Shown here piece after piece: positions 46,810 to 56,066 of a DNA stretch of 64,000 nucleotides (position 1 is its first letter; every line of letters begins with the position of its first letter). The translations under genes and the position numbers were made by a program. The notes below the pieces were generated by a model. The model ran no database searches, was not told where the DNA came from, and saw nothing but the letters and a program-made list of their open reading frames with translations. The DNA is from Paenibacillus sp. G2S3. Its GTDB lineage: Bacteria; Bacillota; Bacilli; Paenibacillales; Paenibacillaceae. The stretch covers positions 2,170,001 to 2,234,000 of the forward strand of contig NZ_CP126095.1 in the NCBI RefSeq assembly GCF_030123105.1. Direction: 5' to 3'.

Positions 46810-48369
46810 ATGAAGAAGAAATCCTTCACCATGTTGTTGACAGCACTGTTAGCGTTCAGCACATTGTTAGCTGGATGTGGTGGCAACAACAATCAAGCAA
46901 GTTCTGAAACTGCAAGTGGTGAGAGCACTGCTAAGCCGGTTGAGACAGAAGCACCTAAAGAAGAAGTGAAAGCAGGACCGACAGAAATTAAGATTATGCT
47001 TCCATTAAATACTACAGAAACACCACCCGACAGAATAAAAATTGAGCTTGAAAAACTGACTAACACAAAGTTAACTTATCAATTCTATCCGGCAGATACG
47101 TATGAAGAAAAGCTGAATTCATCCTTTGCTACGGGTTCACTGCCACAAGTAACCTATTTGAAGAATCAGACCACCTTTATTCAAATGAAAGACGCGATTA
47201 AAGACGGTCAGTTCTGGGAAATCGGTCCTTTATTAAGTGAGTTCCCTAATTTAAGTAAATTGAAACCGGAAATTCTGAATAACACGAAAGTGGATGGCAA
47301 GCTGTACACCTTGTATATCGGTCGCCCGCTAGCACGCCAAGGGATCATTTACCGTAAGGACTGGGCAGATAAGCTGGGACTTAAAGCACCAGCTAATGTA
47401 GATGAATTGTTGGCTATGGCTAAAGCATTCACAGAACAAGATCCAGATGGTAATGGGAAGAAGGACACCACCGGTATTATTGATCGGAATGAATTAACCT
47501 ACGGTGCTTTCAAAACAGTATCCTCCTGGTTTGGCACACCAAACACATGGGGCGAAGTGGATGGTAAATTAGCACCTGACTTTACGTTCCCGCAGTATAT
47601 CGATACGATGGATTTTTTCAAAAAAGCACGTGATGGCGGCTACATGAACCAAGATTTCGCGGCTACAAGTAAAACAGATGCGGTGAATATGTTCACCAGT
47701 GGTAAAGGCGGTCTTTATATCGGGGGCTCCATGCAGGATATCGATTCTCTGAATAAAGATACCATCAAGAATTTCCCGGATGCAGTTCTGGACACACATA
47801 GTATGGTTGCCGGACCGGGTGGAAAGTTTGCGCAATGGATGATTCCTGGGTATAACAACGTCGTCTTGTTCCCTAAATCTGCTGTAAAAGATGAAGCAGA
47901 GCTGAAGAAGATTCTTGCTTTCTTTGATCAAATGATGACCCCTGAAGTTGCAAACTTGATGTATTGGGGAGTTGAAGGCGTTCACTATACCGTTGAAGAC
48001 GGTAAAGCGAAGCCTGGAGATGATAAAGAGCTGATCGAACGTGAAGTAAAAGGCTTTAAGGATAGCGTTATCGGAGAATATGAAACGAATGGTATGTACC
48101 AGAGCTATAACGTGCTGCCAGGCCGAATTCACGCCGAAGAATTAGTTCTTGAGAATGTGAAGGTGGGTGTGCCTGACCCAACTGCTGCAATGGACTCTCC
48201 TACTTATACAGAAAAAGGTGTTGAACTCCAACAGATCATAACCGATGCGACCTACAAGTATATCTACGGGCAGATCGATAAGGCTGGGTTTGAGAAAGAA
48301 GTGGAGAATTGGAAGAGCCGTGGCGGAGCTAAAATCATTGAAGAGTATAACGCATTGTACAAGAAATAG
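46810..48369 (+). CDS. Oligosaccharide-binding lipoprotein of an ABC importer (second copy)
   Basis: This is an exported lipoprotein of 519 residues. The signal peptide has lipobox LAGC (C23), followed by an Asn/Ser/Glu-rich linker. Shared landmarks with the first copy include the ligand-cleft segment GRPLARQGIIYRKDWADKL, DPDGNGKKDTTGIIDRNELTYGAFKTVSSWFGTPN and the C-terminal GFEKEVENWKSRGGAKIIEEY. The start is ATG 46810, with GGAGG 10 bases upstream. The nearer ATG 46805 stops after two codons. It directly precedes the permease pair and is the likelier main binding subunit. The family carries pectin-derived oligosaccharides in Bacillus and Paenibacillus (YtcQ/LplA type). Confidence 0.9.
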   Translation: MKKKSFTMLLTALLAFSTLLAGCGGNNNQASSETASGESTAKPVETEAPKEEVKAGPTEIKIMLPLNTTETPPDRIKIELEKLTNTKLTYQFYPADTYEEKLNSSFATGSLPQVTYLKNQTTFIQMKDAIKDGQFWEIGPLLSEFPNLSKLKPEILNNTKVDGKLYTLYIGRPLARQGIIYRKDWADKLGLKAPANVDELLAMAKAFTEQDPDGNGKKDTTGIIDRNELTYGAFKTVSSWFGTPNTWGEVDGKLAPDFTFPQYIDTMDFFKKARDGGYMNQDFAATSKTDAVNMFTSGKGGLYIGGSMQDIDSLNKDTIKNFPDAVLDTHSMVAGPGGKFAQWMIPGYNNVVLFPKSAVKDEAELKKILAFFDQMMTPEVANLMYWGVEGVHYTVEDGKAKPGDDKELIEREVKGFKDSVIGEYETNGMYQSYNVLPGRIHAEELVLENVKVGVPDPTAAMDSPTYTEKGVELQQIITDATYKYIYGQIDKAGFEKEVENWKSRGGAKIIEEYNALYKK

Positions 48370-48379
48370 ATTTTAGCTG

Positions 48380-48413
48380 AAAAGGTTGTTGATCCTGTTT
48401 CAACAACCTTTTC
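48380..48413 (+). terminator. Terminator/attenuator between binding protein and permeases
   Basis: AAAAGGTTGTTGA pairs perfectly with TCAACAACCTTTT and is followed by CTTCTCC rather than a long T run. Such imperfect terminators keep the binding protein in excess over the permeases, which is the probable role here. Confidence 0.8.
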
Positions 48414-48473
48414 TTCTCCTAACCACATTGTGAAATAAAGAGTTTGAATAAAGAAGGAGAAAGGAAGAGAAAC

Positions 48474-49433
48474 ATGCAGGAACTCACCGCACAGCCAGCC
48501 CCACAACCCAAGCGTATATATAAGAGTAACAGTGAACTAAAAAAGCGGCTGTGGAGAAATAAATGGCTCTATGTCATGCTAACGCCGGGCGTACTGTATT
48601 TTATTATCTTTAAATATTTACCTATGTATGGATTGATTATCGCATTTCAAGATTATAAGCCCTACCAAGGAATAACGGGCAGTGATTGGGTAGGGATGAA
48701 GCATTTTAGCAGGTTGTTCACAGAACCGGACTTCTTAAATATTTTAGTGAACACACTGATCCTGTTTGGATTGAACATTCTTATTTATTTTCCGATCCCG
48801 ATTATATTAGCCCTGATGCTGAACGAGCTTCGAGGTACATTTTTCAAAAGAACGTTTCAGACCCTATTCTATTTACCCCATTTTATGTCGTGGGTTATCG
48901 TCGTCTCCATCTCCTTCGTTATGGTCACGATGGACGGAGGGATTGTCAACGAGCTACTAGCCTATTTTGGTTTTGAAAAAATCAACTTCCTGCTTAACCC
49001 AAGCTGGTTCAGGCCGATGTACATTATTCAGGTCATTTGGAGAGAAGCGGGCTGGGGAACGATTATTTATTTGGCTGCCATTGCTGCAATCGATCCGGGA
49101 CTCTATGAAGCAGCACGTATGGATGGAGCTGGCCGGCTCAGACAAGTCTGGCATATTACACTTCCAGCGATTCGAGGCGTAATTATCACCTTGTTTATTT
49201 TGAAAATCGGTTCCGTTCTGGATCTTGGATTTGAACATGTCTATCTGCTGCTTAATTCCATGAATCGAGAGGTCGCGGAAATTATTGATACGTATGTATA
49301 CACCGCAGGGCTAAGACAAGGACAGTTTAGTTACAGCACAGCTATCGGATTCTTTAAATCTATTGTTGGTTTGATCATGGTCATGACGGTGAATAAAATC
49401 TCCAAGAAAATGGGAGAAGAAGGCGTATATTGA
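48474..49433 (+). CDS. ABC sugar-importer permease (LplB/YteP type)
   Basis: This is an integral membrane permease of 319 residues with about six helices. The N-terminal segment NKWLYVMLTPGVLYFIIFKYLPMYGLIIAFQDYKPYQG is characteristic of the LplB/YteP branch. The cytoplasmic coupling (EAA) loop that meets the ATPase is YEAARMDGAGRLRQVWHITLPAIRG. ATG 48474 is preceded by AAGGAGAAAGGAAGAG, favouring it over TTG 48444. It is followed after 21 bases by the second permease. As usual for these systems there is no ATPase gene here, so a shared MsmX-type ATPase must be encoded elsewhere. Confidence 0.92.
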   Translation: MQELTAQPAPQPKRIYKSNSELKKRLWRNKWLYVMLTPGVLYFIIFKYLPMYGLIIAFQDYKPYQGITGSDWVGMKHFSRLFTEPDFLNILVNTLILFGLNILIYFPIPIILALMLNELRGTFFKRTFQTLFYLPHFMSWVIVVSISFVMVTMDGGIVNELLAYFGFEKINFLLNPSWFRPMYIIQVIWREAGWGTIIYLAAIAAIDPGLYEAARMDGAGRLRQVWHITLPAIRGVIITLFILKIGSVLDLGFEHVYLLLNSMNREVAEIIDTYVYTAGLRQGQFSYSTAIGFFKSIVGLIMVMTVNKISKKMGEEGVY

Positions 49434-49454
49434 TATGTTGTAGGAGGAATCGAA

Positions 49455-50330
49455 ATGGTAGAGGATAAAACAATCGGTGGTAGAATTTTTTCTGCAATAA
49501 ATTTTACGCTGTTAGCCATTATTGCTTTGGTGACGGTGCTTCCTTTTGTACACGTTGTAGCGGGATCTTTCACAACCAGTGCGGAGATCGCAGCAAATAA
49601 ATTTGTGCTAATTCCAAAAGTATGGAGTCTCGAAGCGTACAAGTTCATCTTTTCTACGAACACATTATTTAAAGCGATGGGAGTTTCCATCGGGGTCACA
49701 GTAATTGGAACAATCTTCAGTATGTTTATTACCTCTCTGATGGCTTACGCGCTGGCTAGAAAAGATCTGGATGGACGTAAGGTGGTTAACTTCTTGGTCG
49801 TATTCACGATGCTTTTTCATGGAGGAATGATTCCAACGTTCTTGGTAGTAAAGGAATTAGGTCTCATCGACTCTTATGCAGCACTCATTCTACCTTCAGC
49901 CATTAGTGCTTTTAACATGATTATCTTAAAGAACTTTTTTCAAAATATCCCTGAGGGCTTGGAGGAATCCGCAAAAATCGATGGCTGCAACGACTTCGGT
50001 ATTTTATTCCGAATTGTTCTGCCCTTATCCTTGCCAGCTTTAGCGACCATCGGATTGTTCTATTCGGTTACGTATTGGAACACGTACATGAGCGCTATTC
50101 TGTATCTGGATGATAGTGCGAAATGGCCAATTCAAGTACTGCTCAGACAAATCGTTGTCCTTGCAAGTGGAATGGACCATAGCGCTACGCTTGATGCCAC
50201 TGTCCCACCACCGGATCAAACAATTAAGATGGCTGTCATCGTGGTAGCTACTCTGCCAATACTCATGGTTTATCCGTTCCTGCAGAAGCATTTTGCCAAA
50301 GGTGCCATGTTAGGTTCTATGAAGGGCTAA
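49455..50330 (+). CDS. ABC sugar-importer permease (LplC/YtcP type)
   Basis: This is the second permease of the importer, 291 residues with six predicted helices. INFTLLAIIALVTVLPFVHVVAGSF forms the first helix. The EAA coupling loop is EGLEESAKIDGCNDFGILFRIVLPLSLPALATIGLF. The C-terminal VYPFLQKHFAKGAMLGSMKG is the family's usual ending. GTAGGAGGAA precedes the ATG. It forms a heterodimer with the preceding permease and should import oligosaccharides captured by the upstream lipoproteins. The next gene, a GH105 hydrolase, starts about 40 bases after its stop. Confidence 0.93.
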   Translation: MVEDKTIGGRIFSAINFTLLAIIALVTVLPFVHVVAGSFTTSAEIAANKFVLIPKVWSLEAYKFIFSTNTLFKAMGVSIGVTVIGTIFSMFITSLMAYALARKDLDGRKVVNFLVVFTMLFHGGMIPTFLVVKELGLIDSYAALILPSAISAFNMIILKNFFQNIPEGLEESAKIDGCNDFGILFRIVLPLSLPALATIGLFYSVTYWNTYMSAILYLDDSAKWPIQVLLRQIVVLASGMDHSATLDATVPPPDQTIKMAVIVVATLPILMVYPFLQKHFAKGAMLGSMKG

Positions 50331-50370
50331 TAAGAGAAGAGAGAGATTATTCTTTGGAAGGAGCTTGGAG

Positions 50371-51474
50371 ATGACTGGCAGGATACCAACAACACCAATG
50401 GAGTGGGCAAAAAAGGCATGCGATTCTTTAATGGATACTTACAGAGCGGGAGAGCTTCCTCCAGCACATCGTTGGCACTACCATCAAGGTGTATTTCTGT
50501 GTGGTATGGAGCTATTGTGGAATGCTTATCAAGAAGACCGCTATATCCAATATATCCAGGATTACGTGGATGATTTGGTAGATGAATATGGTAACTTTTA
50601 TTTTGCCCGCGATGAGCTGGATGCTGTTCAAGCTGGACAACTGCTGTTTAATCTTCATAAACGGACAGGTAAACTCAAGTATCGTATTGCTGCAGAGAAG
50701 CTGAAGAATTTATTGCTTACGTTGAACAAAACCTCTGAAGGTGGGTATTGGCATAAGGATAAATACGCTAACCAAATGTGGTTAGATGGGCTTTATATGG
50801 CAGGGGTATTCTCGTTAAAATATGCGAATATCTATGGCGATTCTAGCTTGCGTGATACGGTTCTCCATCAGGAGATGTTAATGCGTAAGCATATGAAAGA
50901 TGAGAAAACAGGCTTATTGTATCACGCATGGGATGAGAGTCGTAGGATGCCGTGGTCGAACCCCGAGACAGGTTGTTCACCAGAATTCTGGAGCAGGTCG
51001 CTGGGCTGGTATGGTCTCGCTTTATCGCAATTTCTTGATCTGTTGGCAGTCCAAGATCCAGCCCGAACAGGATTATCTTCTACTATACGAGAATTCGTAG
51101 ATGCCCTTATTCGTTATCAAGATCCGGAAAGTGGACTTTGGTATCAGGTCGTAGATAAGGGGCATGAGCCGGATAATTGGCTGGAGACCTCTGGTTCATG
51201 TTTATTTGTCTACACGATTGCCAAAGCAGTGAAGCATGGCATTGTAAGCAATGCGGAAGTCGCTACAGCCGCGGCTAGAAAAGGCTATGAAGGATTAATC
51301 CAAATCATTCAGTGGGATGAGGAGGATAGATTAATTTTGCCGGACATTTGTATTGGTACTTCGGCTGGAGATTACGAGAGTTACGTCACGCGACCTAAAG
51401 TTAAAAATGATTTACATGGCGTAGGCGCGTTGGTGATGGCTTGTGTTGAGATGGAGAGCTTAATCCAAGGGTGA
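50371..51474 (+). CDS. GH105 unsaturated rhamnogalacturonyl hydrolase (first copy)
   Basis: This is a cytoplasmic hydrolase of 367 residues resembling YteR/YesR. It removes the terminal delta-4,5-unsaturated galacturonic acid left by rhamnogalacturonan lyase on imported oligosaccharides. The (alpha/alpha)6 barrel signatures are GGYWHKDKYANQMWLDGLYMAG with catalytic Asp D139, LYHAWDESRRMPWSNPETGCSPEFWSRSLGWY, and GLWYQVVD. There is no signal peptide. ATG 50371 is placed 7 bases after AAGGAG. A TTG two codons earlier is less likely. It pairs functionally with the secreted PL11 domain, whose products it would process. A second GH105 follows. Confidence 0.93.
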   Translation: MTGRIPTTPMEWAKKACDSLMDTYRAGELPPAHRWHYHQGVFLCGMELLWNAYQEDRYIQYIQDYVDDLVDEYGNFYFARDELDAVQAGQLLFNLHKRTGKLKYRIAAEKLKNLLLTLNKTSEGGYWHKDKYANQMWLDGLYMAGVFSLKYANIYGDSSLRDTVLHQEMLMRKHMKDEKTGLLYHAWDESRRMPWSNPETGCSPEFWSRSLGWYGLALSQFLDLLAVQDPARTGLSSTIREFVDALIRYQDPESGLWYQVVDKGHEPDNWLETSGSCLFVYTIAKAVKHGIVSNAEVATAAARKGYEGLIQIIQWDEEDRLILPDICIGTSAGDYESYVTRPKVKNDLHGVGALVMACVEMESLIQG

Positions 51475-51499
51475 TTCGATTGAATTCTTACTAGACAAT

Positions 51500-51540
51500 G
51501 ACTTGATTCTCTGGGACTGAGAATCAAGTCCTATTATTTT
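51500..51540 (+). terminator. Intercistronic hairpin between the two GH105 genes
   Basis: GACTTGATTCTC pairs with GAGAATCAAGTC around a 6-7 base loop and is followed by CTATTATTTTAT. The T content is modest, so partial termination or mRNA end protection is likely rather than a full stop. Confidence 0.6.
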
Positions 51541-51586
51541 ATGGGAGAAGGTAGTTCTTAAATTTAATGACATACAGGAGGTTGGG

Positions 51587-52708
51587 ATGAAGAGATCACA
51601 TTGGGCAATCCGTACAGCAGATTCTATCATGGCGAGGACACCAAAGCTCTATGAAGATAAAGGCTACAACGGAAGCTGGACCTATGACTATGGTGTCGTA
51701 TTGAATGGATTTGAATGGCTGTGGAAGCAAACCGGGGATGCGAAGTATCTGCAATTCATTCAAGATCAGATGGATTACTTTATTCAGGAAGATGGTAGCG
51801 TTAAGGGCTACCATTTGGAAGAGTACAATATCGATCACATCAATAACGGGAAATTATTATTTACGCTATACAAAGAAACCAAGCAGGAAAAATATAAACA
51901 AGCGGCTACCTTATTTAGAAAGCAGCTAGAGACACATCCGCGAACCTCGGAAGGTGCTTTTTGGCATAAAAATATTTATCCCTATCAAATCTGGTTAGAT
52001 GGTCTTTATATGGGCGCGTCTTTCTATTTAGCCTACTTGCTAGCTTTTGAAGAAGGGCAGGGGCTTGAAGATGTTACGAAACAATTTATCTTGTGTGAGA
52101 AGCATACGAAGGATTCGGAAACAGGTCTGTTATATCATGCATGGGATGAACAGCGTCTTCAACCTTGGTGTGACCGCGAGACAGGATGCTCTCCAAACTT
52201 TTGGGCGCGTTCACTTGGCTGGTATCTTATGGCTTTAGTAGATGTTCTAGAGTTATTGCCGAGTGAGCATTCCGATTATTCAGAGCTGGTGCGTATTCTA
52301 AACGATACTTTATCAGCTGTGAAGAAATATCAGGATCCTGAATCTGGCGTCTGGTATCAAGTAGTGAATCTGGGGCAACGCAAAGGGAATTACTTAGAGG
52401 CTTCCGCTTCTAGCATGATTGTGTATGCTATGGCAAAAGGTATTCGATTAGGCGTATTAAAGGCTAGTTGGTACGAACCGTTAGATCTCGCCTTCCAAGG
52501 ACTTATCTCAGAGTTTGTTCTTGAGACCAAAGAAGGATGGGTCAATCTAAATAAGAATTGCCAAGTAGCAGGGTTAGGTGGAGCAGATCAACGCGACGGC
52601 ACGTTCGCTTATTACATTAGTGAGCCTATTGTTACTAACGACCAAAAGGGTGTCGGTGCTTTCTTGCAAGCCTGTGTGGAGTACGAACAATTAAGAGGCT
52701 GGATCTGA
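51587..52708 (+). CDS. GH105 unsaturated glucuronyl/rhamnogalacturonyl hydrolase (second copy)
   Basis: This is a cytoplasmic (alpha/alpha)6-barrel hydrolase of 373 residues, paralogous to the previous gene. Shared motifs are GAFWHKNIYPYQIWLDGLYMG with catalytic Asp D138, LYHAWDEQRLQPWCDRETGCSPNFWARSLGWY, and SGVWYQVV. Differences around the substrate-contact segments suggest a different chain length or linkage, for example unsaturated galacturonides from polygalacturonan compared with rhamnogalacturonan. CAGGAGG precedes ATG by about 6 bases. The polygalacturonase gene follows after 22 bases, so the two are co-transcribed. Confidence 0.92.
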   Translation: MKRSHWAIRTADSIMARTPKLYEDKGYNGSWTYDYGVVLNGFEWLWKQTGDAKYLQFIQDQMDYFIQEDGSVKGYHLEEYNIDHINNGKLLFTLYKETKQEKYKQAATLFRKQLETHPRTSEGAFWHKNIYPYQIWLDGLYMGASFYLAYLLAFEEGQGLEDVTKQFILCEKHTKDSETGLLYHAWDEQRLQPWCDRETGCSPNFWARSLGWYLMALVDVLELLPSEHSDYSELVRILNDTLSAVKKYQDPESGVWYQVVNLGQRKGNYLEASASSMIVYAMAKGIRLGVLKASWYEPLDLAFQGLISEFVLETKEGWVNLNKNCQVAGLGGADQRDGTFAYYISEPIVTNDQKGVGAFLQACVEYEQLRGWI

Positions 52709-52730
52709 TATAGAATAGGAGTGCTATAAA

Positions 52731-54092
52731 ATGTCCGTATATAATATTGAGGATTTTGGGGCGCTAAAGAATAGCGGGATGTTAGCGACAGAGGCGATTG
52801 TGCGTGCGATTGAAGCGGCAAGTGAGGCTGGTGGAGGAACCGTTTATGTGCCAGCAGGTACTTTCTATACGGGTGCGATTGTTATGAAAAGCAATATTGA
52901 ATTAAATTTAAATCCAGGAGCGATTCTTTCATTCAGTACGAATCCGGTGAATTATCCTGCGGTGGAATGCAGATGGGAAGGAGTGAAGCAGCAGGTTCAT
53001 ACGCCTTGTATTCATGGCAAAGGTTTAGTCAATGTATCGATTACCGGAAGCGGAACTATTAATGGTAATGGCAAAGCATGGTGGGATATATTTCGGAACC
53101 GCCCTGAAGAGCTCGAATATCCCCGTCCAACTTTGATTGGATTTGATAGCTGTCAGCGGGTAACGATTAAGGATGTCTCGCTAGTGAATTCTCCAAGCTG
53201 GACCGTTAATCCTGTGGGCTGCTACAATGTGACGATCGATAATCTGTCTATTTTGAACCCGGCTGATTCTCCGAACACAGATGGTATTAATCCAGAATCT
53301 TGTACGAATGTTCGGATTAGTAACTGTAATATTGATGTAGGTGATGACTGTATTGCTATCAAAGCGGGAACTGAAGATACGAAAGAGCGCATTCCATGCG
53401 AGAATATCACGATCACCAATTGTACCATGGTTCATGGGCATGGGGGAGTTGTACTCGGAAGTGAAATGAGCGGAGATATTCGTAATGTAACCATTAGTAA
53501 CTGTGTCTTTAAACAAACCGATCGTGGCATACGCATGAAATCAAGACGTGGACGCGGAGGGACGATTGAAGATATTCGGATCAGTAATATTGTAATGGAA
53601 GACATCATTTGTCCGTTCACACTAAATCTATACTATTTCTGTGGACCACGTGGGAAAGAGAAGTATGTGTGGGACAAAAATCCTTATCCGATAACAGATG
53701 AAACGCCATCTTTTAGACGAATTCATTTCGCCAATATTACCGCACGTGATGTTCATGCATCTGCGGGATTCTTATATGGACTTGCGGAGCAGTATGTTTC
53801 GGAGATTACTTTTACAAATATAGATATCTCCATGGCACGCAATGCAGTTCCCGGGCATCCGGATATGATGACAGGGATCGAGAACATGAACAATCGCGGA
53901 TTTTTTCTGGGCAACGCAAGGGATGTACAATTTCATCAGGTGACCATCGAGAATCATGAAGGGCCTGCTTTTTATATTGAAAATGGCGAAGCCATAGAGA
54001 TCATGAATTGTCATTCGAAGAACACGAGCAAGCCAGAAAAACTAGTAGAACAAGTTACAATTTCGCCCACAGAACAGAATGTGTGTCCGTAA
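52731..54092 (+). CDS. GH28 polygalacturonase, probably intracellular exo-acting
   Basis: This 453-residue right-handed beta-helix hydrolase cleaves alpha-1,4-galacturonosyl or rhamnogalacturonan linkages. Catalytic and binding motifs are all present: NTDG (D184), GDDCIAIKAG (D205, D206), GHGGVVLGSEMSG (H237) and RGIRMKSRRGRGG. The N-terminal NIEDFGALKNSGMLATEAIVRAIEAASEAGGGTVYVPAG is typical of the family's pectate-lyase-like start, and there is no signal peptide. TAGGAG lies before ATG. Within this operon it should trim imported galacturonides from one end. The downstream esterase starts 11 bases after its stop. Confidence 0.92.
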   Translation: MSVYNIEDFGALKNSGMLATEAIVRAIEAASEAGGGTVYVPAGTFYTGAIVMKSNIELNLNPGAILSFSTNPVNYPAVECRWEGVKQQVHTPCIHGKGLVNVSITGSGTINGNGKAWWDIFRNRPEELEYPRPTLIGFDSCQRVTIKDVSLVNSPSWTVNPVGCYNVTIDNLSILNPADSPNTDGINPESCTNVRISNCNIDVGDDCIAIKAGTEDTKERIPCENITITNCTMVHGHGGVVLGSEMSGDIRNVTISNCVFKQTDRGIRMKSRRGRGGTIEDIRISNIVMEDIICPFTLNLYYFCGPRGKEKYVWDKNPYPITDETPSFRRIHFANITARDVHASAGFLYGLAEQYVSEITFTNIDISMARNAVPGHPDMMTGIENMNNRGFFLGNARDVQFHQVTIENHEGPAFYIENGEAIEIMNCHSKNTSKPEKLVEQVTISPTEQNVCP

Positions 54093-54103
54093 GGGAGGGA
54101 ACC

Positions 54104-54994
54104 ATGGAGCCTGATAAACTGAAGGAACTGTTAGGCGATCTTCCGACGGATAAGCCGATTGCCGTAACTGTGATGAACCAAGAGGACCGGGACGGATATA
54201 GTCTGGAATCCCTTTTACTGGATCTTAATGGGATTGAACAGGTGCCTGCTTATGTAGCAATCCCTTTGGATAAGGAAGGGCCGTTTCCGCTGGTCGTCTT
54301 TAATCATTCTCATGGAGGGAATTACGCGAATGGCCGCAATGAGTTTATTCGGAGTAGCCCCTATTTACAACAGCCCTCTTTTGCTAAAGCGTTAACGGAG
54401 TTGGGGTATGCGGCTTGCTGTATCGACATGTGGGGATTTAATGAGCGGGGTGGCAAAACTGAGAGTGAGTTAGTGAAGGAAATGCTATGGCAGGGGCAGG
54501 TTATGTGGGGCATGATGCTATATGACAATATTCGTATGATAGATTATATGGGCCAGCGTGAGGATATTGATGCATCTCGAATCGCAACAATCGGCATGTC
54601 CATGGGTGGTTTGATGGCCTGGTGGCTGGCTGCATTAGACGAACGGGTCGGGGTGATTGTCGATATCTGTGGTCAAGTAGATGCGCATACCTTAATTGCT
54701 GTAAGAGGACTAGATCACCATGGTTACTATTCTTATGTGCCCGGGTTATTGAAGCATTACACAACGCTCGATATTCAAAAGCGGATCGTTCCCCGCCCGC
54801 GAATGAGCCTGGTAGGCAGAAATGATCGGCTATGTCCCATTGAAGGAGTAGAACTCTTGGATAGGGGGCTGTCCGAAGCTTATCAAACGGCAGGGAAATC
54901 AGAACATTGGCAACCTGTCATTTCCAGTGGTGGGCATATGGAGACCGTGGAAATGCGGACTTTATGGCCGCAATTTTTGACGAAGCATCTATAA
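54104..54994 (+). CDS. Alpha/beta-hydrolase esterase of the pectin operon
   Basis: This is a cytoplasmic serine hydrolase of 296 residues. VVFNHSHGGN forms the oxyanion loop, TIGMSMGGLMAWW the nucleophile elbow (S166), and the C-terminal VISSGGHMETVEM supplies the histidine. The acid could come from SLVGRNDRLCP. It resembles dienelactone-hydrolase and acetylxylan-esterase-like proteins of the abhydrolase_7 type, so removal of acetyl or other acyl groups from imported oligosaccharides is a fair inference. The frame is open further upstream, but ATG 54104 follows AAGGGAGGG directly. It lies between GH28 and CE8 genes with very short gaps. Confidence 0.85.
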   Translation: MEPDKLKELLGDLPTDKPIAVTVMNQEDRDGYSLESLLLDLNGIEQVPAYVAIPLDKEGPFPLVVFNHSHGGNYANGRNEFIRSSPYLQQPSFAKALTELGYAACCIDMWGFNERGGKTESELVKEMLWQGQVMWGMMLYDNIRMIDYMGQREDIDASRIATIGMSMGGLMAWWLAALDERVGVIVDICGQVDAHTLIAVRGLDHHGYYSYVPGLLKHYTTLDIQKRIVPRPRMSLVGRNDRLCPIEGVELLDRGLSEAYQTAGKSEHWQPVISSGGHMETVEMRTLWPQFLTKHL

Positions 54995-55021
54995 AATCCA
55001 TAGAAAGGAACTTAACCAACG

Positions 55022-55978
55022 ATGCTAGTAGTAGGCAAAGAATCCTTTTGTGACTATCACTCGATTCAAGAGGCGATAGATTCGCTAGAGCGCGAGCCAT
55101 CGGGCCAAGCGGATACGCTCTATATTTTGTCAGGCAGTTATAATGAGATTGTTAGGATTTATCGTTCTTATCTAACGATTATAGGGATTGGCCTTGTGGA
55201 AATAACGATGAATCGTTGTGCCAAAGAGCGTGATGAAGCGGGTGAAGAAATCAATACGTTTGCTACACCAACGTTATTTCTGGGAGGCACCCACCTGGTT
55301 TTAGAGAACTTGGTGATTACCAATAGTGCTGGGCAGGGAGAACCTATTGGTCAGGCGGTAGCCGTTTATGCGCATTGTGACCAAACCGTGTTCAGACATT
55401 GTATCTTCAAAGGACATCAAGACACGTTGTTCACAGGGCCTTTGCCACCTGCTCCACGAGAGCGAGGGGCATTCGGAGGCGTTCCGCTGAGAGAACATCA
55501 TGCCCAGTATCGTCAGTTGTATCAGCATTGCTATATAGAAGGAACAATCGATTTTATTTTTGGCGGTGCAACGGCTTATTTTGATCAATGTGAAATCCGC
55601 AGTTTACGTCATTATGAGAACAATACAGGTTATATAACAGCTGCCTCCACACCCGAGGCACAGCCACATGGTTATATTTTCAAGAATTGCTTCTTAACAC
55701 CCGACCCTGATATTGCTCCAGTGTTTCTAGGACGTCCTTGGCGTGAGTACGCTAAGACAGTATTTGTGGGTTGTCAGATGGGTTCACATATTCATCCTTT
55801 GGGCTGGGATAACTGGAATAATGCCGCCAATGAGTTAACCGTAGATTATCAGGAATATGGCGTGAAGGATGCTGCTAATGTACGAAAGCAACGTGTTCCC
55901 TGGGCGGATTGCTATGAGGATGGGGGAGAAGCGCTGGATAAGGCGTTTGTTTTTGATGGGATGGATTTTTGGAAGTAA
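55022..55978 (+). CDS. CE8 pectin methylesterase without signal peptide
   Basis: This 318-residue beta-helix enzyme hydrolyses methyl esters on galacturonosyl residues. Catalytic positions can be read: Q111, Q133-D134 in GHQDTLFTG, D177 in YIEGTIDFIFGGATA, and R238/W240 in FLGRPWREY. The segment between D134 and D177 is longer than in plant and Erwinia enzymes, with an insert PLPPAPRERGAFGGVPL. There is no signal peptide, so it should act in the cytoplasm on short imported methylated oligogalacturonides. AAAGGAAC precedes ATG. It is the last gene of the operon and is followed by a terminator-like hairpin. Confidence 0.92.
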   Translation: MLVVGKESFCDYHSIQEAIDSLEREPSGQADTLYILSGSYNEIVRIYRSYLTIIGIGLVEITMNRCAKERDEAGEEINTFATPTLFLGGTHLVLENLVITNSAGQGEPIGQAVAVYAHCDQTVFRHCIFKGHQDTLFTGPLPPAPRERGAFGGVPLREHHAQYRQLYQHCYIEGTIDFIFGGATAYFDQCEIRSLRHYENNTGYITAASTPEAQPHGYIFKNCFLTPDPDIAPVFLGRPWREYAKTVFVGCQMGSHIHPLGWDNWNNAANELTVDYQEYGVKDAANVRKQRVPWADCYEDGGEALDKAFVFDGMDFWK

Positions 55979-56007
55979 TACTGTAATTGATTAGTTTATA
56001 AAAGAGA

Positions 56008-56051
56008 GGCAGTCATGGACGAGTGAGATAAGGTCCTAGGCTGCCGTTTTT
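56008..56051 (+). terminator. Terminator at the end of the transporter/pectin operon
   Basis: GGCAG pairs with CTGCC and an inner GGAC pairs with GTCC, followed by five T residues, about 30 bases after the CE8 stop. The stem has internal mismatches. Confidence 0.65.
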
Positions 56052-56066
56052 AAATGAATGAGCTCT

